Positions 26,103 to 34,563 of a DNA stretch of 64,000 nt are shown here, in pieces. The notes under the pieces were generated by a model. The model saw only the letters and a list, made by a program, of their open reading frames with translations. It was not told where the DNA came from and did no database searches. The position numbers and the translations under genes were made by a program. The stretch's first letter is position 1. Each line of letters starts with the position of its first letter. Source of the stretch: Bythopirellula polymerisocia (GTDB taxonomy: Bacteria > Planctomycetota > Planctomycetia > Pirellulales > Lacipirellulaceae); assembly GCF_007860015.1 (NCBI RefSeq), contig NZ_SJPS01000009.1:58629-122628 (forward strand), in the 5' to 3' direction.

Positions 26103-27188
26103 TCATCGTTGCGTCAATCCCGCACCGCAGTGCTTTCGCAAGTACGCTACACTCTTCAAAAATTGCGCTCGTTGATGTTGTTGATCGAATTCGTCTTGGT
26201 CAACGCCAGATTCAGGTTTAACAACGTCCATTGCGTGTCCCTGACGACACAGCCTCAAAAACCCGACGATTCCTCTCGCTTTGAGATTGGGGAAGCCTTC
26301 CCAGAATTCGTCCTCCAAGTACGGAATCGGACGTTGACTATTAGAAATGGTTTCAACGAAAAGCGGCACCCCAGGGCACAGGGTTGCCAGGTGATTGACA
26401 TACGCTGGAGCGTCCATCAAACCCTCGCCGATGGCGGTCCATTGAAACGTAGCGCCCTCTGCGGACTGCCACACCATATAGTCACGAATGCTGCTGCAGA
26501 CCGCGTAGGGGCCCAGCGTCTGAACGTGCTGCATCGGATCTTCCATGGACCACAGCGCGTTGCCAGGGTCCAACATCGAGCCGCATACATCGCTGCCAAC
26601 TTCCTGAATCAGAGCCAGTACTTCTTCTGACCGCAGGTCGCCCGCGTGGTTTTCGAAGCCAAATTTAACGCCCGCGTCCATAGCGCGACTCTTGAGTGCT
26701 TTGAGTACCTTGATGGATTCGGCAATACGAGATTCGATACCACCTCCGGTGTAGCGATCATTGATGCTCCCGATGCGGACATTGACGACGGGCGAACCGA
26801 CGGTTTTAGCGACATCGATGCCTTTCGCGAGCAGCGCCGCGGCGTCGCCATGTTCATTTGAGAAGGAGGCCGACTCCTCGCAAATTCCCCCAGCACCAAT
26901 ATAAATGCTCATGTTCGTCTGGTTTGCTAACGCCTTCAAGCTCCGCAAGTGTGAGTCTTCGAGGCTTTCGAAGTAGTTCAGGCCATTTAGTAGCACAGCA
27001 TCAAGGTTTTGCTCAGCGGCGAACTTGATCAGCGGAGTCGCCTTCCACTTCATCCCACGCAGTGAGTAACCGTCCAGCCCAAGCGGCACCCTCGAAGCCT
27101 TATCGGAGTTGGCGGCCAGCAATCGGCTAGGCATGACAGTCGCTGCTAGGAGCGCGGACGTACGATAGAGGAAGTCGCGACGCTTCAT
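26103..27188 (-). CDS. TIM-barrel sugar phosphate isomerase/epimerase-like protein, Tat signal
   Basis: A 361-residue xylose isomerase-like TIM-barrel protein. It starts MKRRDFLYRTSALLAATV, a twin-arginine-type signal (RRDFL), so it is probably exported folded. Barrel landmarks are VPLGLDGYSLRGMKW, VVNVRIGSIND, VKFGFENHAGD (a metal ligand region) and GSMLDPGNALW. Members of this family isomerise or epimerise sugars or are uncharacterised; the substrate is not readable. It lies 245 bases downstream of PEP-CTERM paralogue B on the same strand, separated by a strong terminator, and is convergent with the sulfatase pair. Confidence 0.85.
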   Translation of the reverse strand: MKRRDFLYRTSALLAATVMPSRLLAANSDKASRVPLGLDGYSLRGMKWKATPLIKFAAEQNLDAVLLNGLNYFESLEDSHLRSLKALANQTNMSIYIGAGGICEESASFSNEHGDAAALLAKGIDVAKTVGSPVVNVRIGSINDRYTGGGIESRIAESIKVLKALKSRAMDAGVKFGFENHAGDLRSEEVLALIQEVGSDVCGSMLDPGNALWSMEDPMQHVQTLGPYAVCSSIRDYMVWQSAEGATFQWTAIGEGLMDAPAYVNHLATLCPGVPLFVETISNSQRPIPYLEDEFWEGFPNLKARGIVGFLRLCRQGHAMDVVKPESGVDQDEFDQQHQRAQFLKSVAYLRKHCGAGLTQR

Positions 27189-27352
27189 ACTGTGTATTCC
27201 GTTATGACAAATTTGATGCAGCCAGTACCCTGAAACTTTTCCTGGAGCTTCATCCGAAGACTGCTAGTTGTGAGATGCACTTGATGAGCCAATGAAATAA
27301 TCGTTCTGAGTTACGAGAAATTGCTCTCCGATGCAACTGAGAAAGCAAAAAA

Positions 27353-27387
27353 GGTTGAACTAAGCCGCGCCGCAGCTTAGTTCAACC
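27353..27387 (-). terminator. Rho-independent terminator after PEP-CTERM paralogue B
   Basis: GGTTGAACTAAGC (27353-27365) and GCTTAGTTCAACC (27375-27387) form a perfect 13-bp stem with a 9-base loop. Read on the minus strand it is followed directly by TTTTTTGC. It lies about 45 bases past the paralogue B stop codon. Confidence 0.85.
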
Positions 27388-27433
27388 CCGATTTACGGAC
27401 CGTGGCTGGGCCACGTCCAAGTAACCATTCTGG

Positions 27434-28342
27434 TTAGCGGCGCTTGCTGATCAAAATTCCGCCTAGACTTAGACCCAGCAGAAGCAAGGCTGCAGGCTCA
27501 GGGATGGCTACATAGGCCGTAGTGAAGCCAGGATTCTTGGTCAGGTCAATCGTCAGATTGGACATTCCGGGAACGCCATTACCACCAATCTTGTTTGCGT
27601 TTGCATAATCAGTCAGCAGACCAACAAAATCACCAGGAAGGGTCAATTGACCGGAGCCGCTAATATCAATGCTCGACCCAGCCTGAATTGAAGGCAAACC
27701 CGGATTTCCGGAAATATTGTTCAGCGCCATAAGCCCGCCGTCCAGAATACTTACCGTGGCAGAACCGCCAGAGGCAGTAGAAGCGTTACTCGTGCCAAGT
27801 CCCAGAATACCACCGTTTTGCTGGAGAGTTCCACTGATATTTACGGTAGCAGTTCCAGTGACTCCCCACCACAGATGGCTCGCAACGTTCACAACTCCAC
27901 CACTGTTGATATTGATAAAACCGGTAGAGTTATTGTTTGCCGCCCACAGAATTCTTCCGACGTTTACTATTCCACCAGTGTTAACGGTCAGCGTGCCAGT
28001 AGCGTTGGCATTGTTGTTTCCAGCAAGCACATCTCCATTTCCTGTGCTGGTGGTTGTGGAAATTACTCCACCGTTATTGACCTCCAGTGTACCGCTCTCA
28101 TCCACGCCTATTTGAAGGCTCCTAACATCTGGAGCAGCGCCGGCTAGCGTAACCGTGTTGCCTCCCCAATTAAATCGGGCGTTATCGTTAACGCCAGGCA
28201 GACCGGGGGCCTGCCAGCCGAATCCATCTACAGCCACAGTAGCAAACCAGTCGCCACTCGTCTGGTAACGAATGTCTGCGGCGGTCAATTGGCCAGCCAT
28301 CAACAGGACGGCCACTAAACTCATTAAGCTTGCTCTTTTCAT
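27434..28342 (-). CDS. PEP-CTERM beta-repeat protein (paralogue B)
   Basis: A 302-residue exported protein starting at the ATG at 28342 with a GGGAGGTGAG ribosome site. A signal peptide (RASLMSLVAVLLMAGQLTAA) precedes Gly/Asn/Val-rich repeats (VNVGRILWAANNN, INSGGVVNVASHLWWGV, VNISGTLQQNGGILGLGT). It ends in LTLPGDFVGLL and a PEP-CTERM (IPEPAALLLLGLSLGGI). It is a close paralogue of the gene at 17527 but lacks that gene's dockerin-like segment. It is predicted to be a surface or extracellular matrix protein. The promoter with operator site c lies about 285 bases upstream, and a strong terminator follows the gene. Confidence 0.85.
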   Translation of the reverse strand: MKRASLMSLVAVLLMAGQLTAADIRYQTSGDWFATVAVDGFGWQAPGLPGVNDNARFNWGGNTVTLAGAAPDVRSLQIGVDESGTLEVNNGGVISTTTSTGNGDVLAGNNNANATGTLTVNTGGIVNVGRILWAANNNSTGFININSGGVVNVASHLWWGVTGTATVNISGTLQQNGGILGLGTSNASTASGGSATVSILDGGLMALNNISGNPGLPSIQAGSSIDISGSGQLTLPGDFVGLLTDYANANKIGGNGVPGMSNLTIDLTKNPGFTTAYVAIPEPAALLLLGLSLGGILISKRR

Positions 28343-28803
28343 GAGCTCACCTCCCTCGCAAAAAATAAAAAAAGGTAGTTCGTGTGCCACCAAACGAATG
28401 GTGCTACGTCAACTACAAAATCCCTCACACGCTAAACAATTCTTAAGTTAAACACTCTTAAGCACCCAGTTAAAATTAGAGCCCCAATATTTTTTAATCG
28501 CCGATTCCTGTGCCGAATAAATCATCACGAGCAGTCTTCGTTCCTAGCTAACACTCAGCCCAAGTGGCCGAGGATTTCGTCGAAAAGTACATCGAACTAG
28601 GTAGTGAAAAGCAGCGAACAATTCCAACTATACCAATATTGGTCTGCTTGTCAATGTTTTTCAAGGGGATTCTCAAGGAAAAAGACAATTTTCAGAGATG
28701 CGACTGTAATATCAGCGATTTGGAACTACGTTAGGTTTGAACCATGTGTAGACCTCAGCAAGAACAGCCATATGCATTGCCATCCGGCACCCTGTGTTTC
28801 GGG
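28343..28803. other. Intergenic region holding operator site c
   Basis: No gene is supported. It contains the operator-bearing promoter at 28627-28654 and a predicted leader of about 280 bases for PEP-CTERM paralogue B, again an unusually long leader as for paralogue A. Confidence 0.4.
28627..28654 (-). promoter_or_regulatory. Operator-containing promoter, site c
   Basis: Minus strand TTGACA (28649-28654), 16 bases, TATAGT (28627-28632), with the perfect palindrome ACCAATATTGGT at 28632-28643. The core is identical to site b. It is upstream of PEP-CTERM paralogue B. Confidence 0.75.
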
Positions 28804-29502
28804 CTATTCTCTCGGGGTTCTCATGGTGACTTCGATGCAGTCTTCCCGTGGTCGGGCTTGTTCGTGCGGATAATAGTACAGGTCGATAGAAACCGTGTCG
28901 CGCAAGAAGTTGATTTCCCCCAATTCGAGGCGGCTTAGTTTCAAACCGGTTCTCTTCTCAAGATCGGCCACTAGCTCAGCGTGGTTCTCAGGTCGGATGA
29001 GATCCACCTTCTCATAAACAATCGTTTCTCGCATTTCGCTTTTGAATAAGGATATGTTTTCCAACACAGCAGCCAAGCCCATGACGGTGAGGTTAGTAAA
29101 CGCCAATTCCATATAGCTCATTTTCTTGTTGGCAAGTGAGTTGATCACACCCACCCCGATGACCATAAACAGATAGGTCATCTCTTTGATGGGAATCGTA
29201 CTGGTACGGTATCTCAGGATCCCAAAAATCGCAAAAAGGCCCAAAGCCATTCCCAAGCCCAGATCGAACTTCTTCAGCGTGAAGCAAATGAAGAAGACCA
29301 TCGTGTTAATCATGAAAAAAGTGAAAAGACAGTCTTTGCTACTCGAATGTTTGTAATAGATGAACCGTACGATCACGGTCACTACGATGATATTGACCAA
29401 GTATCGGAAGAGCAATTTGAAGATGTCGTCGTCGAATACTGGAACCTCGAGAAGTTCTCTACTCATTTCACTTTCAGGTAGCAATGCGAGGACTGTATTC
29501 AT
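28804..29502 (-). CDS. DUF4956 membrane protein of the CotH-VTC cluster
   Basis: A 232-residue membrane protein. About four hydrophobic segments are visible (LLFRYLVNIIVVTVIVRFIY, FTFFMINTMVFFICF, LGMALGLFAIFGILRYR, MTYLFMVIGVGVINSLA), followed by a C-terminal soluble domain. The GLFAIFGILRYRT and PIKEMTYLF segments are characteristic of DUF4956. The family is regularly encoded with VTC-domain and CotH proteins and its role is unknown. It starts eight bases after the VTC stop codon and is the last gene of the CotH-VTC-DUF4956 operon. Confidence 0.87.
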   Translation of the reverse strand: MNTVLALLPESEMSRELLEVPVFDDDIFKLLFRYLVNIIVVTVIVRFIYYKHSSSKDCLFTFFMINTMVFFICFTLKKFDLGLGMALGLFAIFGILRYRTSTIPIKEMTYLFMVIGVGVINSLANKKMSYMELAFTNLTVMGLAAVLENISLFKSEMRETIVYEKVDLIRPENHAELVADLEKRTGLKLSRLELGEINFLRDTVSIDLYYYPHEQARPREDCIEVTMRTPRE

Positions 29503-29510
29503 AGGTATTT

Positions 29511-30224
29511 TCAGGCAATTTTCCGAATTGCGTGGAGTTTTGCTTTAAAGAGATTACATTTTAGATGGGGCTTGAGAAGTATCATGCCCAGACAGTATTT
29601 ACTTACTCGCATCTGCAGGATATGAAGTCGGTGCAGATGCTGTCGCATCGGCGAGCGGCGCTCGTCCAACTCCTGTTTGACTTCTGCAATGATGATATTA
29701 GGTAAGCTGCGTCGTGTATCGCCATCACTGAATGCGAGATCAAGATCGAGGGTAACACGTTCAGGTTGATTGCGATTGACCAGTGTGATTCGGGAGAAGG
29801 AGCTCCATAGTTGGGGAATCAGCTCGGGAAAATATCCGGTAACTGCTTCAATAAAGCCGCGCGACGAGGCAGAAAGTGATTCTTCAAATCTGTCAATTGC
29901 AATCCGCTGTTTCTTGGTCCGACCTTTGTTATTCTTCGCCTTCACCTCCAGGAAACATGCCCCCGACGATTGATATTGGCGAATCCTGAATTTGAGTCGG
30001 TTTAGCTTTCCATTGTGATGTTGCCGATAACACTCATGATCGGGCGTGTCAAAGTACAGCGTACTGTAGGGAGAAAGTCGAACGGATTCGACGCACAGCA
30101 CACGGTAGGAATACCCGACGCTCTCCAATAGCTCTGGCAGATGGGCAATGCCCAGAACATACTTGGTATCGACACGATTCATTAACGCATGGGAGTCCAT
30201 GTCAGCGAGGCTTATCGGTTCCAT
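29511..30224 (-). CDS. VTC-domain (polyphosphate polymerase-like) protein
   Basis: A 237-residue protein from the Met at 30224 (MEPISLADMDSHALMNRVD); a start at 30260 would add 12 residues. The VTC tunnel signature is present: NRVDTKYVL (Arg/Asp/Lys), LKFRIRQY, FLEVKAKN and IIIAEVKQE, with alternating basic and acidic residues that coordinate phosphate and metal in VTC/CYTH-like enzymes. In eukaryotes VTC4 makes polyphosphate; for bacterial VTC domains paired with CotH and DUF4956 the substrate is not established. It is between CotH and DUF4956 on the minus strand. Confidence 0.87.
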   Translation of the reverse strand: MEPISLADMDSHALMNRVDTKYVLGIAHLPELLESVGYSYRVLCVESVRLSPYSTLYFDTPDHECYRQHHNGKLNRLKFRIRQYQSSGACFLEVKAKNNKGRTKKQRIAIDRFEESLSASSRGFIEAVTGYFPELIPQLWSSFSRITLVNRNQPERVTLDLDLAFSDGDTRRSLPNIIIAEVKQELDERRSPMRQHLHRLHILQMRVSKYCLGMILLKPHLKCNLFKAKLHAIRKIA

Positions 30225-30304
30225 GGCATTCAGAGCGTGTTGAGAAGTAGGGATATACACAATGGGGACAATGTCTCTGCGAGTTGGGACTACGACTCCG
30301 CTCT

Positions 30305-33300
30305 TTAGGAATCGAACTGGACCGTGAAAACTTCGTCGAATACTGCGCCCCAGAATTCGTCGTCATCGCGCCGGTCGTCGATGGTCTCAATGCCATCGGA
30401 ACGTGAGGAGTCAGCCGAAAGGTATTTTTCGTCCATCCCAGAATCTCGCGAGGAATTGAATGTGGCGATCCGCTGCAACTGCTCAAATGCGAGATCGACG
30501 GCGGCAACATGTTCAAGCTCTGCCTCGTCTGCTCCGGAGCGGAAAGGCGAGGCTAAACTTAACAAGAAAAAGCCTGATGGACCGACCAACGGTTCACTGC
30601 TCATCTGAGCTGGGGAAATTGGTACAATGTTTTCAGTAAATCTTAGCTGGGCGGAAACCAGCGTCTCAACGCTCTCACCATAATGGGATTGCCAGGCGTT
30701 AAGGTGGTTAGCATCGTAGGAAATTCCGAATCCACGCTGCCAGGCAAGAAAGTCGGCACCGTCTACATCGGAGTCATTATCAAAATCGGCCGGTTGACTC
30801 ACGGTTTGCATTCCCGGCGTTCCATTCCCAGCGCTCGCCCGCCAATTGCTCGAACTGTTGTAGTTTCCAGCGGTATCAATCACTTCCAGGGATGGGCCAC
30901 CACCATCCGCGATCGTCGGCCAAGGATCATCGTCGGAATAGGTGAAGTCGTGGATAATTTGATCGTTGCCGTCGGTGAGAACGACATGATCTCCACCGTT
31001 GGAAAGATCATTCGTGTATTTACCAGCAGTCAATATTCCATTGCCGTAGCGGGCGATGAACGCCGCTTCGTTTTCAACCGCCACAATACTTTCGCCTGGT
31101 GCAAGTGAGGTTACGTTTCCGGAGCTGAATTCGAACGAGATGCCACCGATAAACTTAACACCATTGAGACTGATCACATCGTTGCTGATGTTTAGCAACT
31201 CGATGAATTCGAAGTCGTTGTCCTCGGCATCTGGAACGATGGCGAGTTCTGCAGAAGTCGGATTGGCGGGGTGATATTGGAGTTCGGTAATCCGTAGATT
31301 TGATGCGTCTGCGGGGACTTCAAGAGAAAAGAGTCCCGTCACGGCCCCGCTCCAACCATTGAAGAAATCGCCCGACTTTTTCGCTCGAGCAGTAATCTCC
31401 GTCGATTGGGTCACCGTGATCGGACCGGTGTAGTGAAAAGCGCCAACCTTGATTCCGCCGCCACTGGCCCTCGGATCGCTGCCATCGAGGGTGTAGTAGA
31501 TGTTTGCTCCCGGTTGTGCCGAGAGAGTTACCTGAGTATTAACAGCTACGTTACCAGGTTCAGGACCAAAGGTTGGCGCTGAAATCATCTGCGTATCGAT
31601 CCAGTTCGCTCGCTGAACCAACCAATTTTCGAGATGGCTAATCTCACCTTCCCAACCGGTCAGCCCCGGATCTGCCAATGGGCCGCCATTGGGGGCAATG
31701 CCGCTGCCCCATCTAGCGGCATTCCTGGCTTGGGCCTGGGTAAGCTGATCAGTATGGCTTTGGAGAGTGGCCTCAAGATTGGCATTGCTGAATACGGTTT
31801 GACGAAGTTCTTGCCAGCGATCGACCCACCGTTGCTCAAAGTTGGCGTCCTGAAACAACCTATTCCAGTATTGCGTAACCCATAGATAGGCTTCGTCAGA
31901 CATCCATTTGGTAGGATCTGCTGTTCGATTATCCTCATCGGGACCCATCGCTCGATCAAAATCCCAAAGAGGGCCAAATGCCAGTTTTCCGCCACGATCT
32001 TTCGTCAAATAGGTGCTGAGACGAAACGCATCGGGATTGCCCGAGAAGACATTGAAGAGGTGGAAATCGATCGCGGCGTCGACGTCAAGGTAGGCTTGGT
32101 AGCCGAGTACTGGGTCGGTGAAATTCGGGCCGAATAAAGCATCTTCAAAATCCTCTACATAGTCGCGAATGTAGTCCACCTGGGCTTGAGTCATGTCGAT
32201 TCGCTCAGGCTCAACGTGCACGAATTGACTATTGCCTTTAGGATAGCCACGCGAGGAATCCCAGCTTGCATCATTCGGTTCGGCTTCATCGATTTGAAGA
32301 ATGTAGCCACCTGTGATGTCTGGCGCTGAATTTTGAGTTGGAGTCAGTTCAGCGATATCGACGCGATTATCATCTCGCTTGATCACTTCCATCAAAACGT
32401 AAGTGCCCACGTAATCATTATCTGTGAGATCACCGCCGTCATAGTTTGAATAGACATCGACATAACGTGTGCGCGGAGCCCAAGTGCCGGTCTGACGACT
32501 TAGGTCATAAATCAAAGCATGTCGCACCATGGTTCGATCGATGGTCCAGGGAGCATAGAGAATCCAGTCCGATTCGGAGGGCATACCTAGCAGCGATTCA
32601 CTTCTGTCCTCACCAAAGTTGTCGCGTAACTCGATTCGCAAATTTAACTTGGGCTGGCCAAACGTACTCTTACCGCGTCGATGTTGGGCACTGAGTGAGG
32701 TGACATCGGCAGGATTGGACAATGAGCTGAGCCCCGTCACTAAATCGACGTCGTACAAAGAAAATGTCGAGTCTTGAAAGTTTTCGTCGGGAATCCCCCC
32801 GTTGAGGTTTTCTAGCACAATGATCGGAAGGTCTGAGGTGACGCTCCCTACCGACGAGGAGGCTTTGACGTAGGTTTCGGTTTTGATATTGCCTACCTGG
32901 CCCACCGGTCCGTATGCGCGAGCGCGAATTTGCTGGGTCGAATTGACGGTAAAAGGACCAGCGTATAGAGGCGAATTGAGATCCGGATTCGTGCCGTCTG
33001 TTGTGTATCGAATCGACTCATTGGCACCCGCAGTCATCGAAAGCTGAAAAGAACCGACAAAAACGCCACCAGTTCGCGAAAACTGGACATCAGAAGCGCG
33101 CAAGTTGGTATTAGGCAAATTAGGAGTTGGCGATGCCAAACTGCCAATCACCTGCGGCTCAATCACTCCGCCAGAGGTGAGTACCAAGTTCGGGACCGAA
33201 AGCATATCAGAGCTACTGCTCGTATTGAGCATGTGGATAGCGAGCGTGTTGGCACCAACGTTCAGTGTGTAAGAATATTGGCTCAGATCGAAGTCGACAT

Positions 33301-34138
33301 AATCCACTGCCAACCCATCAGGATGATCTCCTGTCGCGACGGAGTTGTAGGCCCCTACAGCGGGTGCCTTATCGCTAGCGACTCGTGTGCCGTTGATGTA
33401 TGCGATGAAGCCATCGTCATACTTCATTTGAAGCTTGTCTAATAAGGTGGCTGCGTCAGGGACATTAAAAGATATCCGCACATAGACAGAGGTCGTACCC
33501 GTCGGCACAGTCGTTTGAATGAGGCCCGCGTAATCTGCCGGGGAATTCTCGTAACCGATACTCGCCGTCCCCGTTTGCCAGCTCATGTCATCGAAACTGT
33601 GCTGGGTCCATGTTGCGTCAACAGACCCATTCGTGGGAATCAAATACTGCGAGCTGCTGTTGGGAGTAGCCGCGTTGGTCAAAGTGGTATTCATTGCCAA
33701 TCCGTAAGAGACATCCGATGTCTGTGCCGGGTAGTCTGTCCCGTTGGGGCCATAATCCGATAGTATGCTTCCGCTTGGATTCACGAGTGCCAAGTACTCG
33801 CCACCGGCCGAAAGAGAAAAATTCGTATGAAGGTTGCCCGCCGAATCAGGTGTGTTGTTTCCTGAAGCAAAAACTGTGAGAAAGTCACCCGCTCCAAGCA
33901 CGGTGCTGGGAAACACCCATTTGTTGGTATCTGTCGCATTGTCGGTTAGCCGATACCCGGCGAGATCGAGGCCCTGATCTCCCTTGTTATAAATCTCAAT
34001 CCAATCGGGGGTTGCGCCATCACCATCTTCCAGCGTATTGCTGTTGGACGCCATGAATTCGGTGATGATAGGGTTTGCCGCAAGCAGCTCGCGAGACTCA
34101 AGAGTTTCAAAGACCAATTTCCTATTTCGTAGACCCAT
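30305..34138 (-). CDS. Secreted CotH-family protein with lamin-tail and dockerin-like domains
   Basis: A 1277-residue protein. It has a LEPR-type N-terminus (FETLESRELLAANP), a lamin-tail domain (about 22-130), a jelly-roll-like region (about 170-320) and a chitobiase C-terminal-like segment (YTTDGTNPDLNSPLY). The CotH kinase-like domain (about 440-860) includes GPLWDFDRAMGPDEDN. A second chitobiase-like segment (YTLDGSDPRASG), a second lamin-tail domain and a dockerin-like stretch (DFDNDSDVDGADFLAWQR) follow. CotH of spore formers phosphorylates protein; activity here is untested. It heads an operon with VTC and DUF4956, and its promoter region contains operator site d. Confidence 0.9.
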   Translation of the reverse strand: MGLRNRKLVFETLESRELLAANPIITEFMASNSNTLEDGDGATPDWIEIYNKGDQGLDLAGYRLTDNATDTNKWVFPSTVLGAGDFLTVFASGNNTPDSAGNLHTNFSLSAGGEYLALVNPSGSILSDYGPNGTDYPAQTSDVSYGLAMNTTLTNAATPNSSSQYLIPTNGSVDATWTQHSFDDMSWQTGTASIGYENSPADYAGLIQTTVPTGTTSVYVRISFNVPDAATLLDKLQMKYDDGFIAYINGTRVASDKAPAVGAYNSVATGDHPDGLAVDYVDFDLSQYSYTLNVGANTLAIHMLNTSSSSDMLSVPNLVLTSGGVIEPQVIGSLASPTPNLPNTNLRASDVQFSRTGGVFVGSFQLSMTAGANESIRYTTDGTNPDLNSPLYAGPFTVNSTQQIRARAYGPVGQVGNIKTETYVKASSSVGSVTSDLPIIVLENLNGGIPDENFQDSTFSLYDVDLVTGLSSLSNPADVTSLSAQHRRGKSTFGQPKLNLRIELRDNFGEDRSESLLGMPSESDWILYAPWTIDRTMVRHALIYDLSRQTGTWAPRTRYVDVYSNYDGGDLTDNDYVGTYVLMEVIKRDDNRVDIAELTPTQNSAPDITGGYILQIDEAEPNDASWDSSRGYPKGNSQFVHVEPERIDMTQAQVDYIRDYVEDFEDALFGPNFTDPVLGYQAYLDVDAAIDFHLFNVFSGNPDAFRLSTYLTKDRGGKLAFGPLWDFDRAMGPDEDNRTADPTKWMSDEAYLWVTQYWNRLFQDANFEQRWVDRWQELRQTVFSNANLEATLQSHTDQLTQAQARNAARWGSGIAPNGGPLADPGLTGWEGEISHLENWLVQRANWIDTQMISAPTFGPEPGNVAVNTQVTLSAQPGANIYYTLDGSDPRASGGGIKVGAFHYTGPITVTQSTEITARAKKSGDFFNGWSGAVTGLFSLEVPADASNLRITELQYHPANPTSAELAIVPDAEDNDFEFIELLNISNDVISLNGVKFIGGISFEFSSGNVTSLAPGESIVAVENEAAFIARYGNGILTAGKYTNDLSNGGDHVVLTDGNDQIIHDFTYSDDDPWPTIADGGGPSLEVIDTAGNYNSSSNWRASAGNGTPGMQTVSQPADFDNDSDVDGADFLAWQRGFGISYDANHLNAWQSHYGESVETLVSAQLRFTENIVPISPAQMSSEPLVGPSGFFLLSLASPFRSGADEAELEHVAAVDLAFEQLQRIATFNSSRDSGMDEKYLSADSSRSDGIETIDDRRDDDEFWGAVFDEVFTVQFDS

Positions 34139-34392
34139 TTAATGTCCTGATTAGTATCTTGAATTGCCTAATTATCTACTTCCATGAAAGACCACCTTGG
34201 TAGACGTTCCATCACTTAAGACTAAATGGGAGGAATGGCACGCCCTGCGGGGCGAGAAGCCCCGGGAGCTATCGGTCGACCCATTGAACACAGTCAGAAG
34301 AAAATAAGGTAAAAAAAGGAATTGCCGCCAACTTGCGAATTCGCTTGATCTATTACGGCTATTCTAACATCAACAAATGGCCAGCAATCTTG

Positions 34393-34420
34393 AGTGTACC
34401 AGTATTGGTATATTTAGCAA
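34393..34420 (-). promoter_or_regulatory. Operator-containing promoter, site d (CotH operon)
   Basis: Minus strand TTGCTA (34415-34420), 16 bases, TACACT (34393-34398). The operator core ACCAGTATTGGT at 34398-34409 occupies the spacer exactly as at sites a-c. It lies about 255 bases upstream of the CotH start. Confidence 0.6.
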
Positions 34421-34485
34421 GCTTTAGACAGTAAGATCTAGTTGGAGTTGTTTTTGCAATTTTCCAATAAAAGACTCGCCAAAAA

Positions 34486-34514
34486 CTTCCATGGAGTACC
34501 GATTTTGGTATAAT
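34486..34514 (+). promoter_or_regulatory. Operator-containing promoter, site e (GH71/99-like gene)
   Basis: A + strand TATAAT at 34509-34514 overlaps the right half of the operator core ACCGATTTTGGT (34498-34509). The -35 is weak (CTTCCA region at 34486-34491). The predicted transcript starts about 43 bases before the ATG at 34564. Confidence 0.55.
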
Positions 34515-34563
34515 ACTGATCTGCTGGCTACTTGTCGACTACTAGATCTAGATTGGAGAGAGA

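Larger units (their letters stand above)
34139..34563. other. Divergent promoter region of CotH and the GH71/99-like gene
   Basis: No gene. Two operator sites (d and e) whose cores start exactly 100 bases apart lie between the divergent start codons. Each serves one direction by position. Confidence 0.55.
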
